NCBI GenBank assembly: GCA_021772075.1
Contig: JAETNQ010000033.1
Span: 1-43,559, forward strand
Origin: Lachnospiraceae bacterium
Lineage (GTDB): Bacteria; Bacillota; Clostridia; Lachnospirales; Lachnospiraceae
Length of the DNA stretch: 43,559 bases
Direction: 5' to 3'
Below, piece by piece: positions 1-8,699 of this stretch. Position numbers and translations under genes: made by a program. The notes beneath the pieces are model-generated. The model had not been told where the DNA came from. It worked only from the letters and a program-made list of their open reading frames with translations, and ran no database searches. How positions within the stretch are numbered: the first letter of the stretch is position 1; the number at the start of each line of letters is the position of its first letter.

Positions 1-87
1 CAAACTTAATCCTGCCTAAAACTATTATAAAGCAAGACAGGAAACTAAAACAGTAGCGGAGCCAGTCCCCTATTTTCATTACAGGCT

Positions 88-1053
88 GTGATAACCTTTC
101 ATGATTCGTTGAAAATACAATTCGGAGAAGACCATATAGAAAGCTATTTTGCTATGCGGATTTTTACGGTAGAAGCGGACGAAAAAGGCATGATGCGCTT
201 TTGCCTGAACCATGCCCCTCTCTTTCTCCATGGGGTGCTGGACCAGGGCTACTGGCCGGACGGCCTTTACACCGCCCCTTCCGACCAGGCGCTGGTCTAT
301 GACATCCAAACCATGAAGGAATTGGGGTTTAATATGATACGGAAGCATATCAAAATAGAGGCGGCCCGCTGGTATTACCATTGTGACCGTCTGGGCATGA
401 TCGTATGGCAGGATATGGTCAGCGGAGGCTCCAGCTATTCCCTGCCCTTAGTCTGCTATCTGCCCACCCTCGTCCCGGATATTTCCGGACACTTGAAAGA
501 CAATAAATATAATCTGTTCGGACGTTCTTCCAAAAAAGGGCGGGAAGAATGGACAAAAGAATGTCTGGACACCGTCGATTATTTATACAATGTCCCTTCC
601 ATCGCCGTATGGGTTCCCTTTAATGAAGGCTGGGGGCAGTTCGATGCCAACCGCATCACGCAGCTTATCCGCAAAAGAGACAAGACCCGCCCCATCGACC
701 AGACAAGCGGCTGGTTCGACCAGGGCGGGGGAGATTTCAAAAGCGTGCATAACTATTTCCGAAAGCTGGATGTCGTCAAAGATCCCCGGGCTTTTGTCCT
801 GTCCGAATACGGCGGCTATGCCTGCCGCATCGAGGGGCATTCCAGCGTAGAACGCATTTACGGCTATAAGAAATTCTCCACGACGGAAGAATTCTCAGCG
901 GCTTACCGCAGGCTTCTTGACAAGGACTTAAAGCCGCTGATCCAAAAAGGCCTCTGCGGAGCCGTTTATACACAGCTCTCTGATGTCGAAGAAGAAGTAA
1001 ACGGCCTTCTCACCTATGACCGAAAAGTCTGCAAGCTGACCCCCAAGCCGTAA
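88..1053 (+). pseudogene. GH2 glycoside hydrolase, C-terminal TIM-barrel fragment (5' truncated)
   Basis: The 321-residue product matches the catalytic barrel of glycoside hydrolase family 2 (beta-galactosidase/beta-glucuronidase type). Seen: the block LDQGYWPDGLYTAPSD near residue 51, IRKHIK near 84, the acid/base Glu180 in FNEGWGQFD and the likely nucleophile Glu240 in LSEYGGY. The C-terminus looks natural. Family members are usually about 600 residues or more, with a sugar-binding and an Ig-like domain first; neither is present. The frame is closed by a TAA at 46-48 and bases 1-87 do not encode the missing part in any frame I can see. The GTG at 88 is only the first possible start and has no convincing ribosome binding site. 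It converges with the MATE gene. It is most likely a decayed remnant, though a coordinate-edge effect cannot produce the upstream stop. Confidence 0.75.
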
Positions 1054-1074
1054 GAAACCATCCTCCGCTTATAC

Positions 1075-2427
1075 TCAGCTTTCGTATATCTTATCCAGCT
1101 TCTTGCGTACATGGAAATAAGCCGGAATCAGAAACGCGTCTGCAAAAATCCATGCTAACGGGCTGGCAAAGCAGACGCCGATGAATCCGAAAGCCGGCAC
1201 CAGCAATGTCCCTGCCAGGCTTCTCGCCACCATTTCGCAAACGCCGGCCATAATGGCAAGAACGCCGAATCCCATGCCCTGGATCAGAAAACGCACCACG
1301 TTTACCACCGCCAACGGAATATAGAAAATTGCATTAATGATCAGAAGCATCCTGGCATCGGCCAAAAGCTGCCCGTCGGCTCCATCCACAAACAACGCGG
1401 ACAATTCCGCGCCGAACAGATATAGGATAAGCAGCGCGGCTGCCGAATAAACGGCGGCAATGACCATGCTCGCCTTTATTCCCTGCCCCAGCCGCTCCGG
1501 CTTTTTCGCCCCTACATTCTGCCCGCCATAAGTGGCCATCGTAGATCCAAGGGCATCGTAAGGACAGCAAAAAAACATCCCTACTTTTCCTGCGGCGGTC
1601 ACGGAAGCTACAGCAGACGCTCCCAGCGTATTCACCGCCGTCTGAAGGATCACGCTGCCGATGGCCGTAATGGAATATTGCAGACCCATCGGAACACCCA
1701 TCCCGCACAGTGTCCCCATATAATGTATATTGACTTTCCATTCCCCTTGTTCCATATGTAAAAGGGGAAATTTTTTTATCATATAAACCAAACAGAATAT
1801 GCCGGAAACAGCTTGCGAAACCACTGTCGCTACCGCCGCTCCCGCAACTCCCATATCCAGGCTGATAATGCAGATCAGATCCAGGGCGATATTCAAAAAC
1901 GACGATAAAGTCAAAAACACGAGCGGCGTCTTGCTGTCCCCCATAGCCCGGATGATCCCGGAAAGCATATTATATAGATAAGTAGCCGGAATCCCCAGGA
2001 AAATAATAAAAATATAGCTATAGGCATAAGAAAAAATATCCTCCGGCGTTTTCATTGCCGTCAGCATCTCCCGGCAGAAAACCGCCGTTACAACAGTCAT
2101 TACCGCCGAAAAAAGAATGGACAGCCACATGCCGTTCGCTACGAAGCGCCGCATGCCGGAATAATCCTTCGCGCCAAACTTATGCGCCAAAGGAATGGCG
2201 AATCCGTTGCATACGCCCATACAGAATCCGATGATCAAAAAGTTCAGAGACCCTGTGCTTCCTACCCCCGCCAGCGCATGAACGCCCAAAACCCGTCCCA
2301 CGATAATCGTGTCCATCACATTATAAAACTGCTGGAACAAAAAGCCGAACAGCAGCGGAATGGAAAAGCCTAAAATAAGCTTCATCGGCGAACCCTGCGT
2401 CATATCCCTTGTTGTATCTCCTGCCAT
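1075..2427 (-). CDS. MATE family multidrug/Na+ antiporter
   Basis: A 450-residue, 12-segment membrane protein of the MATE family, which exports drugs or metabolites in exchange for Na+ or H+ across the cytoplasmic membrane. Seen: the N-terminal PMKLILGFSIPLLFGFLFQQ stretch, IIVGRVLGVHALAGVGSTGS in the first helices, and the pseudo-duplicated half beginning with GTLCGMGVPMGLQYSITAIG. Length is normal for the family. The frame is open further upstream to 2502, but the ATG at 2427 (MAGDTTRDMTQG) is preceded by GGAGAGG at a good distance and starts where family members start, so the longer form is rejected. It lies downstream of ptsI but is separated from it by a strong terminator and a 37-bp tandem repeat, so it is probably its own transcript. 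Substrate cannot be told. Confidence 0.93.
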   Translation of the reverse strand: MAGDTTRDMTQGSPMKLILGFSIPLLFGFLFQQFYNVMDTIIVGRVLGVHALAGVGSTGSLNFLIIGFCMGVCNGFAIPLAHKFGAKDYSGMRRFVANGMWLSILFSAVMTVVTAVFCREMLTAMKTPEDIFSYAYSYIFIIFLGIPATYLYNMLSGIIRAMGDSKTPLVFLTLSSFLNIALDLICIISLDMGVAGAAVATVVSQAVSGIFCLVYMIKKFPLLHMEQGEWKVNIHYMGTLCGMGVPMGLQYSITAIGSVILQTAVNTLGASAVASVTAAGKVGMFFCCPYDALGSTMATYGGQNVGAKKPERLGQGIKASMVIAAVYSAAALLILYLFGAELSALFVDGADGQLLADARMLLIINAIFYIPLAVVNVVRFLIQGMGFGVLAIMAGVCEMVARSLAGTLLVPAFGFIGVCFASPLAWIFADAFLIPAYFHVRKKLDKIYES

Positions 2428-2454
2428 AATATTTCCTCTCCTTACATTTTTTAC

Positions 2455-2528
2455 GCAGCAAACACCGCCTCGCTTCGCGGAGCGGCTTATTGCAGCAAAC
2501 ACCGTCTCGCTTCGCGGGCCGGCTTATT
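2455..2528. repeat. Tandem duplication, two 37-bp copies, upstream of the MATE gene
   Basis: Two adjacent copies begin GCAGCAAACACCG and end CGGCTTATT (2455-2491 and 2492-2528), with four differences. A further partial copy GCAACAAA follows. Each copy contains an imperfect inverted repeat around CGCTTCGCG. They sit in the leader of the MATE gene and could be a recent slippage product or a regulatory leader structure; nothing more can be said from sequence. Confidence 0.8.
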
Positions 2529-2532
2529 GCAA

Positions 2533-2570
2533 CAAAAATGTTATCAGCGCCGTCGCCGGCACTGATAACA
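2533..2570 (-). terminator. Rho-independent terminator after ptsI
   Basis: On the minus strand TGTTATCAG and CTGATAACA pair, with a further GCCG/CGGC inner stem, and the hairpin is followed by TTTTTG. It lies about 85 bases after the ptsI stop. Confidence 0.85.
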
Positions 2571-2653
2571 TTATCCCAATCTCTTCCTTTTTCTTTCAAA
2601 ACCGCCCTTTTCCCATTTCCCCTGTAGAGCCTTGCTTATAAGTATAATCCGGC

Positions 2654-4267
2654 TTATTCCATTTCCCGTACAATCTTCCTGACCGGGAGAACGAAAGTCG
2701 GCGTTACAGACAGTTCGTCCACGCCCATTCTTACAAATTCTTCTGTCAACGTAGTATCCGCGCCCAATTCTCCGCAAATACCTGCCCAGATGCCTTCCTT
2801 ATGGGCATTGTCCACGACCATCTTGATCATCCGCAGGATTGCTTCATGGTGGGAATCATAAATATTATCCAGCTTTGCGTTCTGCCTGTCGATTGCCAGC
2901 GTATACTGCGTCAGATCGTTGGTTCCTATACTGAAAAAGTCCACTTCCTTGGCCAGCAGATCGCTGATCATAGCTGCGGCCGGCGTTTCTATCATAATGC
3001 CCTGCTCCACATCTGCAAAAGGAATTTCTTCTGCCGTCAGTTCTTTCTTTACTTCCTCCACGATCTCCTTGATCTGCCTTACTTCTTTTACCGAAATAAT
3101 CATCGGGTACATGATGGAGATCGTTCCGAATATGCTGGCCCTGAACAACGCGCGCAGCTGGGTCTTGAAAATATCCGGCTGGTTCAGGCAGATACGGATC
3201 GCGCGGTAACCCATCGCCGGGTTTTCTTCATGATCCAGCCCGAAATAATCCGCTTGTTTATCTGCGCCGATATCCAGCGTACGGATAATCACTTTCTTTC
3301 CTGCCATTGTCTCAGCCACCTGCTTATATGCCTGATACTGCTCTTCTTCCGTAGGGAAGGTATCCTTCTCCAGATAAAGGAACTCGCTCCGGAACAGGCC
3401 GATGCCGCCGGCATCGTTCTGCAATACGTTCGCCACATCCGAAACTTTTCCGATATTCGCGTAAATATTGATCTTCTTCCCGCTCTTCGTAACGTTTTCT
3501 TTGCCTTTCAGCTCCTGGAGCAGTTTGCGTTTTTCCACTTCCTGCTCATATTTGTTCCGATATGCTTCCAGCATCTCTTCTTCCGGCTCCACGATCAGTT
3601 TTCCTTCGAAACCGTCTACCACCGCCATTTTTCCATCTATCTCATCTTTGTAGTCCACACTGATCAACGCCGGAATATTCATCGTCCTTGCCAGGATCGC
3701 CGTATGGGAATTGGAAGAGCCGAACCTGGTAACAAAAGCAAGCACCTTGCTCTTGTCCATCTGTACCGTCTCGCTGGGCGCAAGGTCATCCGCCACCACG
3801 ATCGTCGCTTCGTCCGTTTCCAGCCCTTCTCCGTCTCCGCCCTGCAGTACGCGGATCAGGCGTTCCGAAATATCCTTTACGTCCGCCGCCCTCGCTTTCA
3901 TATAATCGTCGTCCATCTCGGCAAACATTTTTGCAAAATTATCCCCGGTCACCGCTACCGCATATTCCGCATTAATGTTCTGCGTTTCGATCATATTTGT
4001 AATGGAGTCCAGATAATCCTGGTCATCCAGCATCATCTGATGCACGTCGAAGATCATAGCGCCCGATTCCCCGACTTCCTTTACCGCCTTTTCATACAAA
4101 GCCTTCAGCTGCCCAAGCGCCTTTTTCTTCGCTTCCATTACCCGCGCCAATTCTCCGGCCGTATCGTCTACATGAGTCCTCTTTACGCTTTGGTCGTCTT
4201 TTTTCAATATTGCAATCTTTCCGATGGCAATCCCGGAAAACACCGGTTTCCCTCTAAACTCTGTCAT
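2654..4267 (-). CDS. ptsI: PTS enzyme I (phosphoenolpyruvate-protein phosphotransferase)
   Basis: Cytoplasmic enzyme that takes phosphate from phosphoenolpyruvate and passes it to HPr, the first step of PTS sugar uptake. Seen: 537 residues, slightly short of the usual 570-575; the swivelling domain with the phospho-accepting His188 in SSNSHTAILART; the PEP-binding barrel with GGIGLFRSEFLYLEKD, TLDIGADKQ, the acidic TPAAAMISDLLAKEVDFFSIGTN region split over two motifs, and the C-terminal CGELGAD with the catalytic Cys. Start at 4267 is backed by AAGGAGG eight bases upstream. The gene is alone: no ptsH (HPr) or sugar-specific component is next to it. A promoter lies upstream at 4327-4355 and a terminator follows, so it looks monocistronic. 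Confidence 0.96.
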   Translation of the reverse strand: MTEFRGKPVFSGIAIGKIAILKKDDQSVKRTHVDDTAGELARVMEAKKKALGQLKALYEKAVKEVGESGAMIFDVHQMMLDDQDYLDSITNMIETQNINAEYAVAVTGDNFAKMFAEMDDDYMKARAADVKDISERLIRVLQGGDGEGLETDEATIVVADDLAPSETVQMDKSKVLAFVTRFGSSNSHTAILARTMNIPALISVDYKDEIDGKMAVVDGFEGKLIVEPEEEMLEAYRNKYEQEVEKRKLLQELKGKENVTKSGKKINIYANIGKVSDVANVLQNDAGGIGLFRSEFLYLEKDTFPTEEEQYQAYKQVAETMAGKKVIIRTLDIGADKQADYFGLDHEENPAMGYRAIRICLNQPDIFKTQLRALFRASIFGTISIMYPMIISVKEVRQIKEIVEEVKKELTAEEIPFADVEQGIMIETPAAAMISDLLAKEVDFFSIGTNDLTQYTLAIDRQNAKLDNIYDSHHEAILRMIKMVVDNAHKEGIWAGICGELGADTTLTEEFVRMGVDELSVTPTFVLPVRKIVREME

Positions 4268-4326
4268 GTGAACCTCCTTACCGCGATATTAATCTTTTAA
4301 AAAAGTACGCCGTTATTCTACCTTTT

Positions 4327-4355
4327 AGTTTAATGCATAACGGATAAGAAGTAAA
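4327..4355 (-). promoter_or_regulatory. Putative sigma-A promoter for ptsI
   Basis: On the minus strand TTTACT (-35) is separated by 17 bases from TAAACT (-10), about 60 bases ahead of the ptsI start. The two hexamers are also the arms of an imperfect dyad (AGTTTA/TAAACT), which may be coincidence. Confidence 0.5.
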
Positions 4356-4415
4356 CTAAAAAATTGTTTTTTCTGCCATAAATTGTTACGGCATTCTGTT
4401 CCTATATAATTGCTT

Positions 4416-4856
4416 TCAGATCGAATAATTCATAATTCCTTCCCGCTCCGTCTGCCGTCTGGCCAGTTCTCCGACCGTAACGCCGTCCACGACCCGGTTA
4501 ATGGCTTCGTCCAGTTCCCGCCAGACAGCCAGCGTCTCGCAAGTATCGCAGCGCCTGCACTGGTTCACTTCATCCTCCAGGCATGCCACGGGACAGAGAT
4601 TCCCTTCTGTCAGGCGCAGGATCATGCCTACTGTATAATCTTCGGGATCGCCGGCAATACGGTAGCCCCCCTGGGCTCCCCTCGTGCTTTTTACATATCC
4701 CGCCTTATTCAGCACCGAAATGATCTGCTCCAGATACTTTTCCGATATTTCCTGCCGCTCCGCGATCTGCTTTGCTTTAATATATTCCCCCGTATTATGC
4801 ACTGCCAGATCCAGCATCACCCGGACTGCATACCGTCCCTTTGTCGAAATCTTCAT
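4416..4856 (-). CDS. Rrf2 family transcriptional regulator (CymR/IscR-like)
   Basis: A 146-residue winged-helix regulator. Seen: the family hallmark start MKISTKGRYAVRVMLDLA, the recognition helix region ISEKYLEQIISVLNKAGYVKSTRGAQGGY, and a cysteine cluster C88, C92, C100, C103, C106, which in Rrf2 proteins such as IscR and NsrR usually holds an Fe-S cluster. Bacillus CymR, the cysteine-metabolism repressor, shares the start and helix pattern but as I recall lacks such a cluster. The gene starts 14 bases after the NSS symporter stop and has GGCGGAGGG as ribosome binding site, so the two are probably co-transcribed. A CymR-like palindrome lies at the cysK promoter in this window, making sulfur regulation an attractive but untested role. 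Confidence 0.9.
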   Translation of the reverse strand: MKISTKGRYAVRVMLDLAVHNTGEYIKAKQIAERQEISEKYLEQIISVLNKAGYVKSTRGAQGGYRIAGDPEDYTVGMILRLTEGNLCPVACLEDEVNQCRRCDTCETLAVWRELDEAINRVVDGVTVGELARRQTEREGIMNYSI

Positions 4857-4869
4857 CCCGTCCCTCCGC

Positions 4870-6234
4870 CTAAAACTTATCTATAATGCCTTTTACAAAA
4901 ATAAACAATATCAACGCCGGAAGAATTATCTTCAAATAAATTTTCAAAGCCCTGGCCACCTTCAGCCCGCTCCCCGTGTTCGCTTCTTTCAGGTAGTTGT
5001 CAAATCCCCATCCCTTTTTCGTCACGCAGAACATCAGGTAAACAAAGGAACCGAGCGGCAGCAGCAGATTGCTGACGATAAAATCTTCCAGATCCAGCAC
5101 ATTGCTTCCTTCTCCAAAAGGCATAAACCCGGACCAAAGATTAAAGCCAAGCACGCAGGGCAGGGAAAGCACGGCAAGCAGGATTCCATTGACCAGACAT
5201 GACTTTTTGCGGGTCAGCCCCCACATATCCATGCCGCAGGAAATAATATTTTCAAATACGGCAAGCACTGTGGAAAATGCCGCAAAGGACATAAATACAA
5301 AAAACAACGTCCCCCATATCCTTCCGCCGGCCATATTGTTAAATACATTGGGCAGAGTCACAAATATAAGGGAAGGGCCGCTGTCCGGGCTGATTCCGAA
5401 AGCAAAGCATGCGGGAAAAATGATCAGCCCTGCCACAATAGCGACAAACGTATCCAATACCGCAATATTGACTGACTCTTTTAAAAGAGTATGCTCCTTT
5501 CCGATATAGCTCCCGAAAATCGCCATGGAACCGATGCCGAGGCTCAACGTGAAAAAAGCCTGGTTCATAGCCCCCACCATCGTCTCGCCGATCCCCACCT
5601 CCATCATCCTGTCAAAATCCGGCTTCAAATAAAAAGCAAGCCCTTCCGATCCGCCTTCCATTGTCAGGCTGTGTACGGCAAGCAATACCATGATCCCAAG
5701 AAGGGCTGCCATCATTCCCTTGGTAATGCGTTCCACGCCGCTCTGAAGCCCTGCGGAACAGATGCCGAAGCCCACCGCCACCACCAAAAGCATCAATCCT
5801 GCCATGATCCCCGGCTTCGCCAGCATATTGCCGAACATCTGCCCGACTTCTTCCGCCCCGGCCCCTGCAAAACGGCCCGTCAGCATAAGGTAAAAATAAT
5901 ACAGCATCCAGCCCGCCACGGTCGTATAGAACATCATCAGGCAGTAATTGCCCGCCAGCCCTACGTACCCGTGCCAATGCCATTTCGTCCCCTCCGGCTC
6001 CAGTTCATGGAAACTCTTAATAATACTCTTCCTGCTGGCGCGCCCCACCGCAAATTCCATCGTCATTACGGGCAGCCCCATGATTGCCAGAAAGAACAGG
6101 TAAAAAAGCACGAAAGCCCCGCCGCCATACCTTCCCGCTATATAAGGGAATCTCCATACGTTTCCTATTCCGATCGCGCAGCCCGCTGAAAGGAGTATAA
6201 ACCCCAGGCGGGAACTCAGCTTTTCTCTTTCCAT
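4870..6234 (-). CDS. Neurotransmitter:sodium symporter (NSS/SNF) family transporter
   Basis: A 454-residue integral membrane protein of the LeuT type, which imports amino acids or related amines with Na+. Seen: the N-terminal signature SRLGFILLSAGCAIGIGN with the unwound helix 1 (Na+ and substrate site), RFPYIAGRYGGGAF, and later helices with LGIGSMAIFGSYI. About 11-12 hydrophobic segments are visible, as in prokaryotic members, which are shorter than the animal ones. It lies between the HAD phosphatase gene (24 bases upstream) and the Rrf2 gene (14 bases downstream), on the same strand, so it probably belongs to that run. Substrate is unknown; the nearby methionine and cysteine genes hint at a sulfur amino acid, which is inference only. 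Confidence 0.93.
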   Translation of the reverse strand: MEREKLSSRLGFILLSAGCAIGIGNVWRFPYIAGRYGGGAFVLFYLFFLAIMGLPVMTMEFAVGRASRKSIIKSFHELEPEGTKWHWHGYVGLAGNYCLMMFYTTVAGWMLYYFYLMLTGRFAGAGAEEVGQMFGNMLAKPGIMAGLMLLVVAVGFGICSAGLQSGVERITKGMMAALLGIMVLLAVHSLTMEGGSEGLAFYLKPDFDRMMEVGIGETMVGAMNQAFFTLSLGIGSMAIFGSYIGKEHTLLKESVNIAVLDTFVAIVAGLIIFPACFAFGISPDSGPSLIFVTLPNVFNNMAGGRIWGTLFFVFMSFAAFSTVLAVFENIISCGMDMWGLTRKKSCLVNGILLAVLSLPCVLGFNLWSGFMPFGEGSNVLDLEDFIVSNLLLPLGSFVYLMFCVTKKGWGFDNYLKEANTGSGLKVARALKIYLKIILPALILFIFVKGIIDKF

Positions 6235-6257
6235 TCCAATACCCCTGTCCTTTCTAT

Positions 6258-7073
6258 TTATCCAAGTAATTGATAATGCTCCAACGCCTGGTAAACGCCG
6301 TCCTTATCAATATCAGCCGTCACATAATCCGCATAAGATTTCAGCTGTTCGTTCCCGTTTCCCATCACAATCCCTATGCCGCATTCCCGGATCATTTCCA
6401 GATCGTTCATGCTGTCGCCGACGGCAACCGCATCTTCCATACCTCCGCCATAATATTCCAACATTTTCCGGATACCGCCGGCTTTATTATTTTTTACGGA
6501 AATCACTTCTATGGAATGCATCCGCCCTCTTTCCGGCATACTGCTGACAAACTGATATTTGTCCTTAAATTTCCTTTCCACCTCCTGCAAAGCCTCCGCC
6601 TCCAGGCTGTAAAGGCAGAACTTGTAAATCACTTCCCGCTCCGGATCGTACGCCTCCATGCCATGTACTGCCTTCTGTTGGAAAAACTCATGGCCGGAAG
6701 TTTTTTTCCCTTCCCCCTCCAAGTAATAGTCCCTGATCTCCGAATGCATATAAATTCCTTCTTTTCCTTCCAGAATATAGGAGACCCCTTTGCTTCTTCC
6801 GAATCCCAGAACCAGCTTCAGCTCTTCCTCCGGTATGTTGTCTTCAAAAATAATTTTCCCCTCTGTCTCCGCATAGGCTCCGGCCGCCGCAATGACTCCG
6901 TCAACGGCGATTCCCTCCACATGATCCAGCAGACAGCAGGAACGCCCCGTACAGATAAACACCTTATGCCCCGCCCGGCGCGCCAGTTCCACCGCGCGGC
7001 GCGCGCTTTCCGGTACGGCATATTTTTTATGGTCAAACAACGTTCCATCGATATCCAAAAAAATATATTTCAT
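6258..7073 (-). CDS. HAD-superfamily hydrolase, Cof-type phosphatase
   Basis: A 271-residue cytoplasmic phosphatase of the Cof/HAD-IIB subfamily. Seen: motif I DIDGT with the nucleophile Asp7 and the acid Asp9, motif II FICTGRS, and motif IV AVGDSMNDLEMI near the C-terminus, with the C2-type cap domain between. These enzymes remove phosphate from small sugar phosphates or nucleotides; substrate is not predictable. AAGGAG precedes the ATG. It lies 101 bases after metQ; that gap holds a GAGGGTG/CACCCTC inverted repeat (7094-7100 and 7136-7142) with a wide loop, a weak candidate terminator. Confidence 0.92.
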   Translation of the reverse strand: MKYIFLDIDGTLFDHKKYAVPESARRAVELARRAGHKVFICTGRSCCLLDHVEGIAVDGVIAAAGAYAETEGKIIFEDNIPEEELKLVLGFGRSKGVSYILEGKEGIYMHSEIRDYYLEGEGKKTSGHEFFQQKAVHGMEAYDPEREVIYKFCLYSLEAEALQEVERKFKDKYQFVSSMPERGRMHSIEVISVKNNKAGGIRKMLEYYGGGMEDAVAVGDSMNDLEMIRECGIGIVMGNGNEQLKSYADYVTADIDKDGVYQALEHYQLLG

Positions 7074-7174
7074 TCACAGCTCCTTACTCAAATGAGGGTG
7101 CCGCAAAAACATGCCAAACGGCGCTGCCTTTTACACACCCTCAAACTCCCTGTTTCTTTCAAAAAAGTCTCCGT

Positions 7175-7990
7175 TTATTGAAACGGCACTACAGAACCCT
7201 GATATTTATCGTTGATGAACTTGCCGATCTCCTCCGATTTTAATACCTCTACCAACGCCTTTACTCCTTCGTTTTCTTCATTCCCTTCCTTCACCACGAT
7301 GACATTCACATAAGTCTTCGCCGCTTCGGAATCCGAAGTTTCATAGGCCAGCGCGTCCGTCTGCGCATTCAGGCCTGCCTGCAATGCATAGTTGCCGTTC
7401 AGCACGACAAAGGAAGTCTCATCAATTACCCGCGCCACCTGTGCTGCTTCCAGCTCTATAATTTCCACATTGTGGGGATTTTCTGCAATATCATTTTTCG
7501 TAGCTTCCATTCCCGCGCCTTCTTTTAAGGTAATGATGCCGTTGTCCTGTAAAAGAAGAAGCGCCCTCGCCTCATTCGTCGTATCGTTGGGAACCGCTAT
7601 CGTCGCCCCGTCCGAAATATTCGCAAGATCCGATTCCGTCCCGCCATAGATACCAAGAGGCTCGTAATGAATCTCGCCCACATTCACGAGATGAGTGCCT
7701 TTTTCCGCATTAAACTGATCCAGATAAGGGGTATGCTGGAAATAATTGCAGTCAAAATCACCCGCTTCCACCACCTCGTTCGGCTGTACATAGTCGTTAA
7801 ATACCGTTACTTGCAGATCCCAGCCTTTCTCAGCCAGAATCGGCTTTGCCGCTTCCAGTATTTCCGAATGGGGTACTTCCGTAGCGGCAACCGTAATCGT
7901 CCCCCCGTCTCCGCCCTTGGAACCGCAGCCGGCCAATACCCCTGCCGCAAGAACCGCTGCAACTGCTATCGAAACAATCCTTTTTTTCAT
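7175..7990 (-). CDS. metQ: Methionine ABC transporter substrate-binding lipoprotein
   Basis: A 271-residue NlpA/MetQ family lipoprotein that binds D- or L-methionine outside the membrane and passes it to MetI. Seen: a lipoprotein signal with the lipobox LAGC (Cys22), then TITVAATEVPHSEILEAAKP, the family's first strand, and VEAGDFDCNYFQHTPYLDQF, its second hallmark. Length is typical. It is the third gene of a metN-metI-metQ operon, 43 bases after metI. No S-box (SAM-I) leader is visible anywhere in front of the operon. Confidence 0.95.
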   Translation of the reverse strand: MKKRIVSIAVAAVLAAGVLAGCGSKGGDGGTITVAATEVPHSEILEAAKPILAEKGWDLQVTVFNDYVQPNEVVEAGDFDCNYFQHTPYLDQFNAEKGTHLVNVGEIHYEPLGIYGGTESDLANISDGATIAVPNDTTNEARALLLLQDNGIITLKEGAGMEATKNDIAENPHNVEIIELEAAQVARVIDETSFVVLNGNYALQAGLNAQTDALAYETSDSEAAKTYVNVIVVKEGNEENEGVKALVEVLKSEEIGKFINDKYQGSVVPFQ

Positions 7991-8033
7991 AACTTTTATC
8001 CTCCTCTTAATGAAATAATAATAAAAATATGCC

Positions 8034-8699
8034 CTAATTCGTAATCCGCTTATCCAGCCTTTTGGAAAGCCGGGTTCCGATCAGCTGCAATATCTGTACT
8101 AATATAATGAGCAGAACCACAGTGACGATCATGATATCCGCCTGATAACGGTAATACCCGTAACGGATCGCCACGTCTCCCAGCCCGCCGCCGCCTACCG
8201 CCCCGGCCATGGCGGAATACCCCAATATCGTTCCAAGGGCGATCGTCGCCCCCACGATCAGGGAAGTCCTGGCCTCTGCCAGAAGCACTTTCCAAACAAT
8301 CGTCCCTGTTCCGGCCCCCATGCTCTGCGCCGCCTCGATCACTCCCCTGTCTACCTCCAAAAGAGAGGATTCCACCAGCCTCGCGATAAATGGGGCGGCC
8401 GCTATCGTAAGAGGCACGATCGTCGCCGTAGCCCCGTAACTTTTTCCTACTACAAACCGGGTAAACGGGATCAGCAGCATCAACAAAATCAAGAAAGGAA
8501 TTGATCTCGTCACATTGACGACCACATCCAATATCTTATAAACCGCCGCGATCGGCCTCAGTCCGTCCTTCGCCGTGACCACCAGCAAAATCCCCAGCGG
8601 AAGCCCGATCACATAAGCAAAAAGAGTCGATGTCAGCGTCATATATAGAGTTGTTCCCGTTTCCTTCGCCAGCATCATAATCGTCGCGCTATCCCACAT
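8034..8699 (-). CDS. metI: Methionine ABC transporter permease
   Basis: A 221-residue five-helix permease. Seen: LYMTLTSTLFAYVIGLPLGI at the N-terminus, the region NVTRSIPFLILLMLLIPFTR, the EAA-loop equivalent EAAQSMGAGTGTIVWKVLL that couples to MetN, and SAMAGAVGGGGLGDVAIRYGYYRYQ, all typical of MetI. Its start overlaps the metN stop by 11 bases, so translation is probably coupled. Confidence 0.95.
   Translation of the reverse strand: MWDSATIMMLAKETGTTLYMTLTSTLFAYVIGLPLGILLVVTAKDGLRPIAAVYKILDVVVNVTRSIPFLILLMLLIPFTRFVVGKSYGATATIVPLTIAAAPFIARLVESSLLEVDRGVIEAAQSMGAGTGTIVWKVLLAEARTSLIVGATIALGTILGYSAMAGAVGGGGLGDVAIRYGYYRYQADIMIVTVVLLIILVQILQLIGTRLSKRLDKRITN

Noticed and set aside
2801-4300. 499-codon open frame on the plus strand
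   Set aside because: It is wholly antisense to ptsI, whose motifs and ribosome binding site are clear; the product has no recognisable domain.
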